NCBI GenBank assembly: GCA_007745835.1
Contig: CP036424.1
Span: forward strand, 2,255,001 to 2,319,000
Length of the DNA: 64,000 bases
Origin: Planctomycetes bacterium MalM25
GTDB lineage: Bacteria > Planctomycetota > Planctomycetia > Pirellulales > Lacipirellulaceae
Direction: 5' to 3'
Below the pieces are notes generated by a model. It did no database searches. It saw only the letters and a list, made by a program, of their open reading frames with translations, and was not told where the DNA came from. Shown here piece by piece: positions 44,501-53,000 of this stretch; position 1 is the first letter of the stretch, and every line of letters begins with the position of its first letter. A program made the translations under genes and the position numbers.

Positions 44501-45046
44501 TCGGTCGGCAACCTGATCGCGTCGGCGGGCACCGGCTTCGAAGTCGAGAACGCCGACGGGGTCACCCTGCTTCAGGGCAACGCTCTGAGCTCGCCGATCT
44601 CGTTCAGTTCACACATCTACTTCGACCTCCGGCTCACTTACGATACGGCGACCGGCGTCGGCTCGCTTGAGATCGGCCCCGGCAGCGCGAACGTCACCCC
44701 GAACGGTCCCTACGAATTGGTCGGGACGTTCAACAACCCGCTCGCGAGTCCCGCGGCGTCCACGGCCGGTCCGGCTGGCTTCTCACCGACGTCAAACTCG
44801 GAAGAGGACCCCGCGTGGGCCCCGTTAGACGCGGCGCCTAGGCAGGCGAGGTACGAATCGCCCGAAGCGAGCACTGGCTCCCGCGACCGGACGGCCGAGA
44901 CCTACGATGAGGCTTTGATGCTCCTGCTCGGCGACTCGTCGTGGAACCAACTGCCCAAAGGCAACGACGACGAGCCCGCATCTTTGGACCCCAGTGCGGA
45001 TGGGCACGCCGGCGACCCTGATCCGGATCCGTTGAAGGCTTTCTGA
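41567..45046 (+). CDS. multidomain secreted sugar-dehydrogenase-like protein (1159 aa)
   Basis: Residues 14-25 are RVERLEHRRLLA, the planctomycete LExRxLL N-terminal motif of giant extracellular proteins. Next is a glucose/sorbosone dehydrogenase-type beta-propeller (about 30-430; GLLSLALDPDFDTNGHVYLN, VWSLGLRNTWKMTVD), usually PQQ-dependent. PKD-like (about 440-520), F5/8 discoidin-like (about 525-705), Ig-like, and dockerin-like (792-845, [20 protein letters not shown]) modules follow, and then a C-terminal module without family match. The last 90 residues are acidic and end DPLKAF. No PEP-CTERM is present. It starts 21 bp after the GH29 stop and is probably the last gene of the DUF1549 operon. 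Oxidation of released sugar is an inference. Confidence 0.85.
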   Translation: MNRGSSSRDRLNRRVERLEHRRLLAVDSVGFELETVVQPGVLNQPVTFDVASDGRIFVAEKEGTVAVLDANGARLSTFLDIRGRVNSFQDRGLLSLALDPDFDTNGHVYLNYAKEIDAFNPEITPGVDPEDLDQGSRPGGINALGEVIRVTVSAGDPNLADMTSQTLVHDGFFHVGGSHSVGDIDFDNDDNLIFTWGDGGFNVQARLAAQDPDDPRGKLYRVNKDTFEGVPDNPFYEAGDPSSTRSRVWSLGLRNTWKMTVDTPTGDVYLSEVTDSGPEEINVIRGDGSTTLNLGWPWFTGDNASNRGGEYDPDGDIDGDGNVELPPGFAYESPLIELGVRTQGYFAIVGGAVYRPDATPTDNYPAEFDGLYFFSEIGSGSLYASGQDGQEMLFGELGANEGIADIQLGPDGNLWATSLFTGRIQRVVFTGEGDGIDQAVKARATASRTAGAGPLTVQFDAGASSGPVDANLSYAWDFDGDGGIDSTDVRPIHTYSGVGRSLTKLTVSAGLETNEMVFEIDSLASEPSDGNLALGKPTSQSSTRSGGGASSRAVDGNTSGAFPGDNLVNSVTHTVGPGERTPFWEVDLEQIGDLSSIRLFNRDGLESRLSNFYVMISDTPISSGNPNAAIALPDVKHAFFSGSAGSSEMLDLSDFIDVNGDPIDAADFTGRYVRVQQSSQFGILSLAEVQVFGEAAPVVRFFDPGLVPSGGDLELQVEAYDSGDGIANVQLFLDDQFVRQETFSPYTWNGFGQDDPLLQDLATGEYTLRAVATDDQGLQSSSERVFAVGVEGDYNRDGVVNAADYTVWRDRQGEAADSFTSADGDGDATVGDGDEAVWRANYGRTDQVVPPPDPTHAGEFAGLLINGDEQGDAFDEIDLRFEPHGGGEFTLLADSFTGYDGDRLNDPALDGGWEAVSLGGARLLNGHARGAGASQNLQSFDASSLDEEGVITLEMVSRAREQFRQETALIDFEGVPLLSVGNLIASAGTGFEVENADGVTLLQGNALSSPISFSSHIYFDLRLTYDTATGVGSLEIGPGSANVTPNGPYELVGTFNNPLASPAASTAGPAGFSPTSNSEEDPAWAPLDAAPRQARYESPEASTGSRDRTAETYDEALMLLLGDSSWNQLPKGNDDEPASLDPSADGHAGDPDPDPLKAF

Positions 45047-45096
45047 GCGGACGCCCTACCCACCATCCGGTTGGCGCGTGCCACCAGTCGCACCGT

Positions 45097-47109
45097 TCAG
45101 AGATCCTTCTCGCTCTCTCGTCCCGATGCAACTTTCGCCACTTGGCCGCTGCTGGTCGATGGGGTGAAGTGAGCGGCGAAACCGCCGTTTGGCAGCAGGT
45201 TCAGACGAAGCGTTTGAGCGCGCTGGCATCTTCGCTCATCCACGCGGACCCGTGTTGGTGTCTGAATGGAAGGATCGTCGGTGAAGGTCATCGTGTCGTA
45301 CGTCGCTTCACCATGAAGGAAGTCGAGCGGGACTTGCAACGTGCGTGGTTCCGACGCGTTCATGACCCCAAGGAACCAGTCCTCCCCAGAGCGACGAGCG
45401 ATCACGGCGTACTCGCCGATCTCGCCTTCTAGGACCCGCGTCTCGTCCCAGGTGGTGGGCAAACGACGGAAGAGCTCTTGATCCGGCGTGTCGATGATGA
45501 CCGCCTTGTGGTCGCCTGGCGGCCGCACGTGATCGGCCAAGGGCGTGTCGTACCAGTAGATGAACTGCCACGGGCTGTAGAAACAGATCGGCTTGGCAAG
45601 CTGGTGCCCGTGCGTCCATTTCTCTTCGACTCGCTCAGCGAAATAGCAGACGGTGAAATCGCTCGCCCCGGCGATGCCTCGGGTGAAGAGGCTGATGAGC
45701 GTTTGCTCCGAACTCGGTGAGGCCTCGTCGCCTCGCACCCCTTCCTGGGTCATGAGGTTCGGGAAGGTGCGGCTGAAGCCGGTGGGGCGGTACTCGTCGT
45801 GCACGTCGACCATCAGGCCGTGCTTGGCGGCCTTCTCAACCGCTTCGTGCAGCCACTCGGTCGCCTCCTGAGAACCGACGTGAACGAATCCGTACTTCAC
45901 GCCGCTGACCCCCCACTCTTTATAGAGTGGCAGGATCTCGTCGAGCTGCTTGTGCAACGCCCTCCGGTTGACGTACAGGATGACCCCGACCCCGCGTTGA
46001 TTGGCTTCGCGGATCAAACGGCGTAGGTCCAAGGGGCCCGGCGTCCGTTTGGGGTCGACCGTGATCGTCGTGGCGTCCGATTCGTCGTCGTACTCGTGCC
46101 CGTACCACCCCGCGTCGAACTCAACGAACTGGAAGTTGTTCTTGACCGCGAAGTCGATGCTGGCCTCGGCCCCTGCGGTGGTCAAGGTGATCTCGCGGAG
46201 CACCTTGCCAGGGCGGATCCAAGAAGCCTCGGCGATGCGGCACGGCTGATTCAGATCGAGGATGACCTGGTTGCTCTCCAAGAGTTCGCCGGGGCTCTCC
46301 CCGACCAGCACAACCCGCCAAGGGGTGGTCAGTTGCTGCTTGGCAGTCGCGGGGCCATCTAGGTCCGTGACCAAGCAGTTGCCGCCCTCGGCGTGCTGCG
46401 ACAGCAGGGCCCGTGGGTAACCCACCTGGGCCGCTTCGGTAATCGCGAGATACGTTCTATCAGCCAACTTCGAGACGAGTGGTCTCTCGGTCCCTTTGGG
46501 CATCTCGTCGATCAGGCACTCTCGATACAATCCCTGGGCGTTTGTCGTCGACCAACAGACCGCCTCACCGGACAAACGGAATTCAGAGAGTTCTCGCTGC
46601 ACTTCAATCGTCTTACCGGAGTCCGTCTGCAGGTGAGACCGAAAGGCGAGTCCCTCGTTGTAGCAGCGGAACTCAAACTCAACCGACAGCCCCGTCTCTT
46701 CATCGAACGCCGAGGCACGGAGGGTATTCGCCGACAGTTGGACGCGCTCTTGTTCTCCGTACACCGGCGCCCAGTCGCCACGATGGTTACCCGTTTGCGG
46801 AGGGCCTGAGGGACTCAGCCCCTTCCCAACCGTCGCGCCCGAGATCAGCTCAAACCCGAGCGAAGACTCAGCCACGACAGGCTGGCCTCCTCGCTCAAGC
46901 GAGTATTGGATGCCCTTCGAGTTGGCATCCCCGCCGAGCCGCACCTGCAACGACAGGAGGCCGTTCGGAGAATGGATCGTCTTGACCCAAGAGGCCTGAC
47001 CGGGCTTCGCCACGTGACGAGGTCTGGTTGCGGCGTCGGCGGCTAAGGACGGAGTTCCTAGAGCGATCGCGAGGATCGTGGTCAAAGCGAGTGTGGCTCG
47101 ATAACTCAT
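45097..47109 (-). CDS. glycoside hydrolase family 97 (alpha-glucosidase-type)
   Basis: A 670-residue exported protein with a signal peptide (TLALTTILAIALGTPSLAAD). GH97 signatures are VEFDAGWYGHEYDDES (329-344), GVSGVKYGFVHVGSQEA (400-416), VDVHDEYRPTGFSRTFPNLM (434-453) and TQEGVRGDE (454-462). From family knowledge, retaining members have Asp where this one has Gly in VKYGF and Gly where this one has Glu439 in HDEYRPTG; both choices here fit the inverting, SusB-like group that acts on alpha-glucosides. Inhibitor or substrate tests are lacking. The C terminus has a short extra tail after the beta domain. It is convergent with the dehydrogenase-like gene and divergent from the LamG gene. Confidence 0.92.
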   Translation of the reverse strand: MSYRATLALTTILAIALGTPSLAADAATRPRHVAKPGQASWVKTIHSPNGLLSLQVRLGGDANSKGIQYSLERGGQPVVAESSLGFELISGATVGKGLSPSGPPQTGNHRGDWAPVYGEQERVQLSANTLRASAFDEETGLSVEFEFRCYNEGLAFRSHLQTDSGKTIEVQRELSEFRLSGEAVCWSTTNAQGLYRECLIDEMPKGTERPLVSKLADRTYLAITEAAQVGYPRALLSQHAEGGNCLVTDLDGPATAKQQLTTPWRVVLVGESPGELLESNQVILDLNQPCRIAEASWIRPGKVLREITLTTAGAEASIDFAVKNNFQFVEFDAGWYGHEYDDESDATTITVDPKRTPGPLDLRRLIREANQRGVGVILYVNRRALHKQLDEILPLYKEWGVSGVKYGFVHVGSQEATEWLHEAVEKAAKHGLMVDVHDEYRPTGFSRTFPNLMTQEGVRGDEASPSSEQTLISLFTRGIAGASDFTVCYFAERVEEKWTHGHQLAKPICFYSPWQFIYWYDTPLADHVRPPGDHKAVIIDTPDQELFRRLPTTWDETRVLEGEIGEYAVIARRSGEDWFLGVMNASEPRTLQVPLDFLHGEATYDTMTFTDDPSIQTPTRVRVDERRCQRAQTLRLNLLPNGGFAAHFTPSTSSGQVAKVASGRESEKDL

Positions 47110-47277
47110 AGCTGCGGCATGAGAGGGGCGATCTTCGCGAAACGTGCCGCATCTCAAGTGTCCCTACCGTGAAGTGACGAGAGTGCAGCCTCAGGAAGCT
47201 ACGGCCCTAGCTTGCCCATTTTTCATGCGGGATCGGAAAGGTGGTGGCTGATTTCCGACCGTTGTCAGCTTGCCGAC

Positions 47278-47295
47278 AATGCGGCATGCCGCATT
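47278..47295. promoter_or_regulatory. 18-bp perfect palindrome in the GH97/LamG divergent region
   Basis: AATGCGGCATGCCGCATT is perfectly palindromic, 169 bp upstream of the GH97 start. A 7-bp inverted repeat (TCGGAAA at 47233-47239, TTTCCGA at 47252-47258) lies closer to GH97, and an ACCGGTAT half-site at 47441-47448 lies on the LamG side. Together they make this 568-bp gap (47110-47677) the best regulatory region in the window. The short ORFs inside it lack coding character. Confidence 0.5.
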
Positions 47296-47677
47296 CATCG
47301 CGAGGATACCGTACCTGCCGTGTTGCAAGTCTTTATTTGAAAGGCACTTACATCCATGATTGCCCAATCTCCCAAAAAAGTAGGCAGAAAATGTCCGGGA
47401 CACTTCGTTAAACCCGTTCGGGAGCGGACATCTCCGTGTGACCGGTATTTGCAGAGGCAAACCTCTTCCGAGAGGAAGAAACGCTCTAGGCATCATCGGT
47501 TAGCCCTTTTCGTTAGTTCGTTCAGCAACTTCTCATCGCAGCCGGACAGCCGAGAAAGATCGCTCTCTAAGCCCTTGGGTCTCAGGGATTCAAGGTCTGC
47601 AAATATCACTTTTCTACAGAAGCAAGCTGAGTCTAGTGGCACCCGAACCGTCGGCTACTCACCAGGAAAATCTAGTA

Positions 47678-48775
47678 ATGAAGACTCTTGTCACCCGTTC
47701 AGCATTCGCTGCCGCCGCGTTGCTCGCGGCGACTGTTCCAGCGTCTGCCCAGCTCTGCGGCGTTTCGCTCGATTGTGATTGGCCCGTCCCCGATGTCGGC
47801 TACTGGGCCTTCGACGAGACTTCGGGCGAGACGGCGAGCGACTCGATTAACAGCAACGACGCAATCTGGCAGGGGGGCGCTGGCAACAATGCCTGGGTCG
47901 GCGGCCTCATCAACGGCGCCGCTCAGATGAATGACGAGAACGGCGGCAACGGCCAAGAGCACTTCGACATCGCCACGATGTCGCAGCTCTCGGGCGCAAC
48001 GGGCCTCAGCATCTCGCTCTGGTTCAACCAGAACGTCGAAACGAACAACAACTCGACGTACAACGGCCTCTTCATGAGCCGAACGCTCACCTCGTCGTTC
48101 GGCGGCGGTAGCGAGAACTGGGGCATCGCCCTGGAGAACAACAACAGTCCCCGCCACATCGACTGGCGTATCGACGGAGTCCCCGGGGCCGAAGACGACC
48201 TCATCCTTGGTAATAACCAGGACCGTTGGGATCACGTCGTCTTCACTTGGGACGGCACCGATCAGGGGGACGGCATGGGCGAACGAGCCTTGTTCCTGAA
48301 CGGAGCCGAGCTTCAGCGAGAGGACGCCCCGTTGGGATCGATCACCTCCAGCGGTGACTTCGACATCGGAAACGACTCTTGCTGCGGTTCGCGTGAGTTC
48401 ACGGGCACGCTCGACGAGGCCGGAGTCTGGTCCTCGGCACTCAGCGCCACAGATGTCTCGCAGATCTACAACGCCGGGATGTCGGCGATCACCCTCGACA
48501 AGGTCGAGCCCGCGCTATTGGGCGATACCGACGAGGACGGAGACGTCGACCTCGACGATGTGACCCCCATCAACTCCAACTTCTTCCAGTCGGTAGCGAC
48601 CCGCGCCGAGGGCGACCTGAACTCCGACGGAGTCGTCGACTGGATCGACTTCGCCCAATGGAAAGAGAATTTCCCGACCAATGTCTCCAGCACCACGTCG
48701 ACGGTTCCCGAACCGACCGGCGCTCTCCTCCTCGCTCTAGGCCTCACCGCTGTGGCGACGCGTTCGCGTCGCTAG
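47678..48775 (+). CDS. LamG-domain dockerin-like / PEP-CTERM protein (365 aa)
   Basis: With the ATG at 47678, 11 bp after an AGGAAAA, the product has 365 residues. The signal peptide (LVTRSAFAAAALLAATVPAS) is followed by a concanavalin-like LamG fold (VGYWAFDETSGETASDSIN, LSISLWFNQNVE, WDHVVFTWDG, FTGTLDEAGVWSSALSATDV). A two-loop dockerin-like cassette follows (GDTDEDGDVDLDDVTPINSN, GDLNSDGVVDWIDFAQWKEN), then the PEP-CTERM signal VPEPTGALLLALGLTAVATR. LamG folds bind polysaccharides or proteins. It precedes a longer protein with the same LamG start, probably a duplication. Confidence 0.87.
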   Translation: MKTLVTRSAFAAAALLAATVPASAQLCGVSLDCDWPVPDVGYWAFDETSGETASDSINSNDAIWQGGAGNNAWVGGLINGAAQMNDENGGNGQEHFDIATMSQLSGATGLSISLWFNQNVETNNNSTYNGLFMSRTLTSSFGGGSENWGIALENNNSPRHIDWRIDGVPGAEDDLILGNNQDRWDHVVFTWDGTDQGDGMGERALFLNGAELQREDAPLGSITSSGDFDIGNDSCCGSREFTGTLDEAGVWSSALSATDVSQIYNAGMSAITLDKVEPALLGDTDEDGDVDLDDVTPINSNFFQSVATRAEGDLNSDGVVDWIDFAQWKENFPTNVSSTTSTVPEPTGALLLALGLTAVATRSRR

Positions 48776-48854
48776 GCGGAGGTGTTTCGTTGGCTGTGTT
48801 ACCTCATCCGACCAGAGATCTCCCTCACATTCGATACACCTCGGGGTTGCTCCG

Positions 48855-51056
48855 ATGAACCTAAACATGAAAACACTGACCTTCGCGGCCGCGCTGCCGG
48901 CCATGGCTCTCGCCACCGCCCTGGCGACGGCGCAGACGCCGATAGCCTACTACAACTTCAACGAGCCGGTCGGCTCGGCCACCCTGGCCGACAGCAACCT
49001 CAACGGCGGGTCGGCGTTCGACGCCACCTACCAAGGGGGCGGCACGGCCTCGTACGGCGAAGGCGTTCTGCAGGGCGCTTGGCGCGGAACCGGCGCGGTA
49101 GGCGACTACTTCCGCACCTCCGACATCACCGAGCTCAGCGGGATCATCGATCTCTCGATCTCGGTCTGGGTGAACCCGTCACGCGATGCGGGCTTCGACG
49201 GCATCTTCACGGCGCGTGGGGCCGAAACGAATCTCGGCAACATGGACAATCCCGCATCGGGTAACTGGGGCCTCAATCACCAGGGTGGCAATCGGATCGA
49301 CGCCCGTGTTCAGAGCGGACCGACCAGCAGTGCGGGAACCGACACCCCGATCGACTCGTTGCCAATCGACACCTGGACTCACGTTGCCTACGCCTACGAC
49401 TCGTTCGATGGTGAAATCGATGTCTACCTGAACGGAGTCCTGTCGGTGAACGGTACCGGCCAGCCCATCGACACCGATTGGGTTACCGGTGGTCCGTGGT
49501 CGATCGGCAATGACGGCACCACCGCTGGTCGCGAGTTCGGTGGCTTGATCGACGATTTGGCTATTTACGACACGCTTCTGTCGCCCGGCCAGATCTCCAC
49601 GATCTACAACAACGGACTCGCTGGGATGGCGATCGACGGCATTTCGAACCCGGTCGCGGGTGATGTCGATGGGAACGGCCTCGTTGAGGCCTTCGTTCCC
49701 GGCGCCGGCAATGACGATTACGATCCCATCATCGACAACTTCCTGGACGACGTCACCGGTTCGGGCGACACCCGTCCCTTCGGCGACCTGACCAACGACG
49801 GCGTCGTCAACTTGGCCGATTTCCGCGCCTTCAAGGACGCGAACTCCCCTTCGTCCGCAAACGGCTCGACCGTCCCCGAGCCCACCTCGGCCGCCCTCGT
49901 AGCGTTGTTGCTCGGCGGGGCGTTCGCGTTGCGTCGTGCGGCCAAGCCGTTGGCCGCAGCGGCCCTGCTGGTCACGGTGGGCTTTTCGGCCTCGGCCGAA
50001 GCCCAGGTGGTCGCTAGCGTGAATCAGGAGACGGGCGTGATCACGGTCGCCAACAATGGTGACACCGACGTCCTATTCGATGGCTACTCCTTCCAGTCGA
50101 CGAACCAATTGCTCGACCCGGTCGGTTGGTCTGGCTTCGAAGAGAACTCAGTTCCAGGTTGGGACGCCTTCGGGCCGTCCAACGCGGGGCAGTTCGGTGA
50201 GCAACTCCTCAGCGCCGGAGCGTCAGCGGTAGTTCCGATGTCACCGGCCTCCGTCGATCTGGGCTCGGCCTTCGATCCCGCGGCCGTGATCACGGCTCAG
50301 CAAGCCGCCGGCCTGGGTGTGGAAGTGCGGGACCTCAGTTTCCTGTTTCGCGAGCCGGGCAACGACGATGCGACCACCGGAACGGTTGAGTACATCGGAG
50401 AGACCGTTACGAACAACCTGGTGATCAAGATCGCCAGTGACGGCACCGCTTCGCTCGAGAACGAATCCCCGTTCACCTTTTCAATCGACGGCTTCGCGAT
50501 CACCTCAACAGGTGGCGCCCTCAATGCTTCGTGGGCCGGCAGCCCCGACCTGCCGCTCAGCAACGCGGCCTGGCAGTTGGGGAGCCCCTCAGTCAATGGC
50601 CTGGGGCAAGTCAGCTTGAACTCAAGTGAATCTCTCGACGCGGCCGTCGCCGGCGTGGTCCAGGCGGGCGGCACAATCGATCTGGGGGACATCTTTGTCC
50701 CGGGTGGCGCCAACGATCTCGAATTCCGCTTCTTGCGGGTCGGCGAGGACGATGGTGAGGGCTTCTTGGGCGTTGTTGAGTACGACCTGAGCCTCACGCC
50801 GCTCAACGGCGATTACAACGGCGACGGCATCGTCAACGCCGCCGACTACACCGTCTGGCGTGACAACAACGGCACCAACAACGTCCTGCCGAACGATCAG
50901 ACGCCCGGCGTCGTCGATGCGTCCGACTACACCGACTGGGCGGACAACTACGGAGCCACCAACCTGTCGCCTGCTTCGGCGGCGGCGGTTCCCGAGCCCA
51001 CCGCCTGCCTGCTCGCTGCGTACGGCTTACTGGTTGCGGTCAAGTTTCGACGCTAA
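48855..51056 (+). CDS. tandem fusion of two PEP-CTERM proteins (733 aa)
   Basis: Residues 1-365 are a complete LamG/PEP-CTERM protein: signal peptide, LamG fold (AYYNFNEPVGSATLADSN), dockerin-like cassette (GDLTNDGVVNLADFRAFKDA), and VPEPTSAALVALLLGGAFALRR (340-361). Without a stop or a new ATG the frame continues as AAKPLAAAALLVTVGFSAS/AEAQ (to about 384), which reads as a second signal peptide. A second secreted domain follows, with a dockerin-like cassette ([20 protein letters not shown]) and a terminal PEP-CTERM (VPEPTACLLAAYGLLVAVKF). An in-frame TTG at 49929 could alternatively start the second half separately. The start could also be the ATG at 48867. The functions of the two halves are unknown. 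Confidence 0.82.
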   Translation: MNLNMKTLTFAAALPAMALATALATAQTPIAYYNFNEPVGSATLADSNLNGGSAFDATYQGGGTASYGEGVLQGAWRGTGAVGDYFRTSDITELSGIIDLSISVWVNPSRDAGFDGIFTARGAETNLGNMDNPASGNWGLNHQGGNRIDARVQSGPTSSAGTDTPIDSLPIDTWTHVAYAYDSFDGEIDVYLNGVLSVNGTGQPIDTDWVTGGPWSIGNDGTTAGREFGGLIDDLAIYDTLLSPGQISTIYNNGLAGMAIDGISNPVAGDVDGNGLVEAFVPGAGNDDYDPIIDNFLDDVTGSGDTRPFGDLTNDGVVNLADFRAFKDANSPSSANGSTVPEPTSAALVALLLGGAFALRRAAKPLAAAALLVTVGFSASAEAQVVASVNQETGVITVANNGDTDVLFDGYSFQSTNQLLDPVGWSGFEENSVPGWDAFGPSNAGQFGEQLLSAGASAVVPMSPASVDLGSAFDPAAVITAQQAAGLGVEVRDLSFLFREPGNDDATTGTVEYIGETVTNNLVIKIASDGTASLENESPFTFSIDGFAITSTGGALNASWAGSPDLPLSNAAWQLGSPSVNGLGQVSLNSSESLDAAVAGVVQAGGTIDLGDIFVPGGANDLEFRFLRVGEDDGEGFLGVVEYDLSLTPLNGDYNGDGIVNAADYTVWRDNNGTNNVLPNDQTPGVVDASDYTDWADNYGATNLSPASAAAVPEPTACLLAAYGLLVAVKFRR

Positions 51057-51075
51057 GGATATCTCGCAGGTGCGG

Positions 51076-51099
51076 CGGGCGCCCACACCAGGGCGCCCG
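51076..51099. terminator. hairpin after the tandem PEP-CTERM gene
   Basis: A perfect 9-bp GC stem (51076-51084 with 51091-51099) with an ACACCA loop stands 19 bp after the stop. There is no T-tract, so termination would be partial at most and the lipoprotein gene downstream may still be co-transcribed. Confidence 0.5.
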
Positions 51100-51145
51100 T
51101 CACGCCTTTGGCAAGGATTGCCACGATCATCACGACACAAGAACC

Positions 51146-51613
51146 ATGACGAATCGTCTAGCTAATTCAATCCGTTTCAGCATGCCTTACGGTTCGCTGA
51201 TGGTGCTTGCAGCAACCACTCTGATTGCTGGTTGCAACGACAGCGGTCTAAGGCAGGTTGAAGGTGTCGTGACCATCGCGGGTGAACCTCTCACGACCGG
51301 CCGCATTGAGTTCGTCCCTGAAGTCGGACGTCGCGCGACCGGCAACATTCAGAGCAACGGCTCCTTTAAGCTGATGACCTTCAAGCCGGGGGATGGAGCC
51401 AAAATCGGTGATTACAAGGTGCTGATCGAAGCGGTTGAGACCGAAGGACAGCAAAAAATGGGGACGTCGATATTCGATGAGCCGAGCGTCGATCCCAGCT
51501 CTTTTAAGAGGCGAACACTGGTTCACCCCAGATATGGATCACTAGCGTCATCGCCGCTGGTCGCGACCGTCAAGAGCAGTGGCAATCAGATCAACTTCGA
51601 ACTCGAACAATAG
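51146..51613 (+). CDS. lipoprotein, carboxypeptidase-regulatory-like (155 aa)
   Basis: A secretion signal leads to the lipobox LIAGC with lipidated Cys30. The rest is a single beta-sandwich of the carboxypeptidase-regulatory type: RQVEGVVTIAGEPLTTGRIE, FVPEVGRRATGNIQSNGSFK and GDYKVLIEAVE. In planctomycetes genes of this kind regularly stand just before or after a DUF1559 gene, as here (30 bp before it). No enzymatic residues are apparent; a structural or binding role at the membrane surface is likely. Confidence 0.85.
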   Translation: MTNRLANSIRFSMPYGSLMVLAATTLIAGCNDSGLRQVEGVVTIAGEPLTTGRIEFVPEVGRRATGNIQSNGSFKLMTFKPGDGAKIGDYKVLIEAVETEGQQKMGTSIFDEPSVDPSSFKRRTLVHPRYGSLASSPLVATVKSSGNQINFELEQ

Positions 51614-51642
51614 GGGCACGGCCGCCTAGCCCGTGAACAGAC

Positions 51643-52749
51643 ATGGCTGCAAGTACTCACTCTAGGATCGCTCGCTGCGGCAAGGGTTTCACACTTGTCG
51701 AGTTGCTCGTAGTGATCGCGATCATCGGAATCCTAGTCGCTCTACTCTTGCCGGCCGTGCAGGCGGCTCGTGAAGCGGCGCGTCGCAGTTCGTGTGTCAA
51801 CAATCTGAAGCAGGCGGGGCTCTCGCTCGCGAACTACGAGTCGGCTAGGGGGGAGTTGCCGCCTGGCGCCACGGCCGAAGAAATCGACTGTGCGAAAACT
51901 GACACGGACGGACTCTACCGTGAGGATTGCCGTGGGCTCAGCATGTACATACTGCTGTTCCCATATATTGAGGACCAAGCGTTCAAGGATCAAATACAAG
52001 AGATACTCGATGAGAGAACGACAAACCGCTGGGGTTGGACTTACTTCATCGGGCGACTGGTCAACGATCTCGAACTACGGGTAAGCATCCCCAGCTTTCA
52101 GTGTCCGAGCGTCAGCGACGAGCTCAACTTCCCAGAGCGGATCGATTATTTCGGCATCTCGGGAGGTCGAGAGAATGACGATGAGTTGGCCAATGCGTCA
52201 AATACAGACCGTCGAAAGTTGATACAGCCTCGAACACAGAATGGTCGTGGGCATGTCTACTCCGACGGCCTCTTCTTCTGGTTAGACCCAGTCAGTCTGC
52301 GACAGATCACGGATGGCACCTCGCACACCATGGCAATCGGTGAGAGTGTCCACTGGTCGGTAGCCGGGGGTCCTCCTGTCGGTAATTACCCCGGGTATGG
52401 AGTTGTTGGAGTTGGTGGGCCTTCAGCTTGGTATTTCGGCGGCGGAGGTAGTCTCAACGCCAACTACGCTGACAGGAGGACACTGGGGGGGAACTCTACC
52501 GGACGTCCCCTCCGCACCACGCACTGGCCCATCAACTACCCGCTTGATGAGGTTTGGGTTGAGAAATGTGGCACAAATTCAGACTGCGCACTTGAAGAAG
52601 ACATGGACGGTCCTCTGGGTAGCAACCACCCGGGGGGCGCCCAAGTCGTCTTTGCTGATGGGCACGTCGAGTTCCTCCAAGAAGACATCGATGAGTACGT
52701 CTACAAGTCTCTCGCTACGCGAGCGGGCGGTGAGGTGGTTGAACGATGA
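51643..52749 (+). CDS. DUF1559 prepilin-like protein
   Basis: A 368-residue protein with the canonical prepilin leader GKGFTLVELLVVIAIIGILV (Gly15|Phe16, Glu20 at +5) and the DUF1559 opening PAVQAAREAARRSSCVNNLK. The middle has NYESARGELPPGATAEE, FQCPSVSDE and DGTSHTMAIGESVHW. It ends with NHPGGAQVVFADGHVEFLQ and LATRAGGEV. Compared with the DUF1559 protein at 17461 it has the usual Gly at the cleavage site. It is co-oriented with and 30 bp behind the lipoprotein gene. A terminator follows at 52820. Confidence 0.94.
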   Translation: MAASTHSRIARCGKGFTLVELLVVIAIIGILVALLLPAVQAAREAARRSSCVNNLKQAGLSLANYESARGELPPGATAEEIDCAKTDTDGLYREDCRGLSMYILLFPYIEDQAFKDQIQEILDERTTNRWGWTYFIGRLVNDLELRVSIPSFQCPSVSDELNFPERIDYFGISGGRENDDELANASNTDRRKLIQPRTQNGRGHVYSDGLFFWLDPVSLRQITDGTSHTMAIGESVHWSVAGGPPVGNYPGYGVVGVGGPSAWYFGGGGSLNANYADRRTLGGNSTGRPLRTTHWPINYPLDEVWVEKCGTNSDCALEEDMDGPLGSNHPGGAQVVFADGHVEFLQEDIDEYVYKSLATRAGGEVVER

Positions 52750-52819
52750 GAGGGACGGTCGGCTGAGCACGCAGCACCTCAGCAAACCGTCATCAGGTTC
52801 CCGCAAGGCAGGGGGTGGT

Positions 52820-52856
52820 GGGCGGCGTCGCCACATGGCGGCGGCGCCCTCTTTTT
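52820..52856 (+). terminator. intrinsic terminator after the DUF1559 gene
   Basis: A 13-bp GC-rich stem (52820-52832 with 52837-52849) with one mismatch and one G-U pair closes an ACAT loop and is followed by TCTTTTT. Confidence 0.85.
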
Positions 52857-53000
52857 ATTGGCATGAATCCACGTCCAGTGTGAACATAGAGACAGAGAGC
52901 CCCGGCAGTCCTTCCTAGCTTGAGAGGAGGCGTCGGTTGGCTCTCTGCGTTGGGCGTGCGTCAACGCTCACACGGAACTCGAGATAGGCAAGGCATCGAT

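Noticed and set aside
45097-45160. Extra C-terminal tail of the GH97 protein containing STSSGQ, taken as a possible inserted repeat
   Set aside because: It is short and a single copy; nothing else in the window supports an insertion.
47191-47496. A 101-codon minus-strand frame upstream of GH97
   Set aside because: No ribosome-binding site, no family resemblance, and it overlaps the palindromes of a divergent control region.
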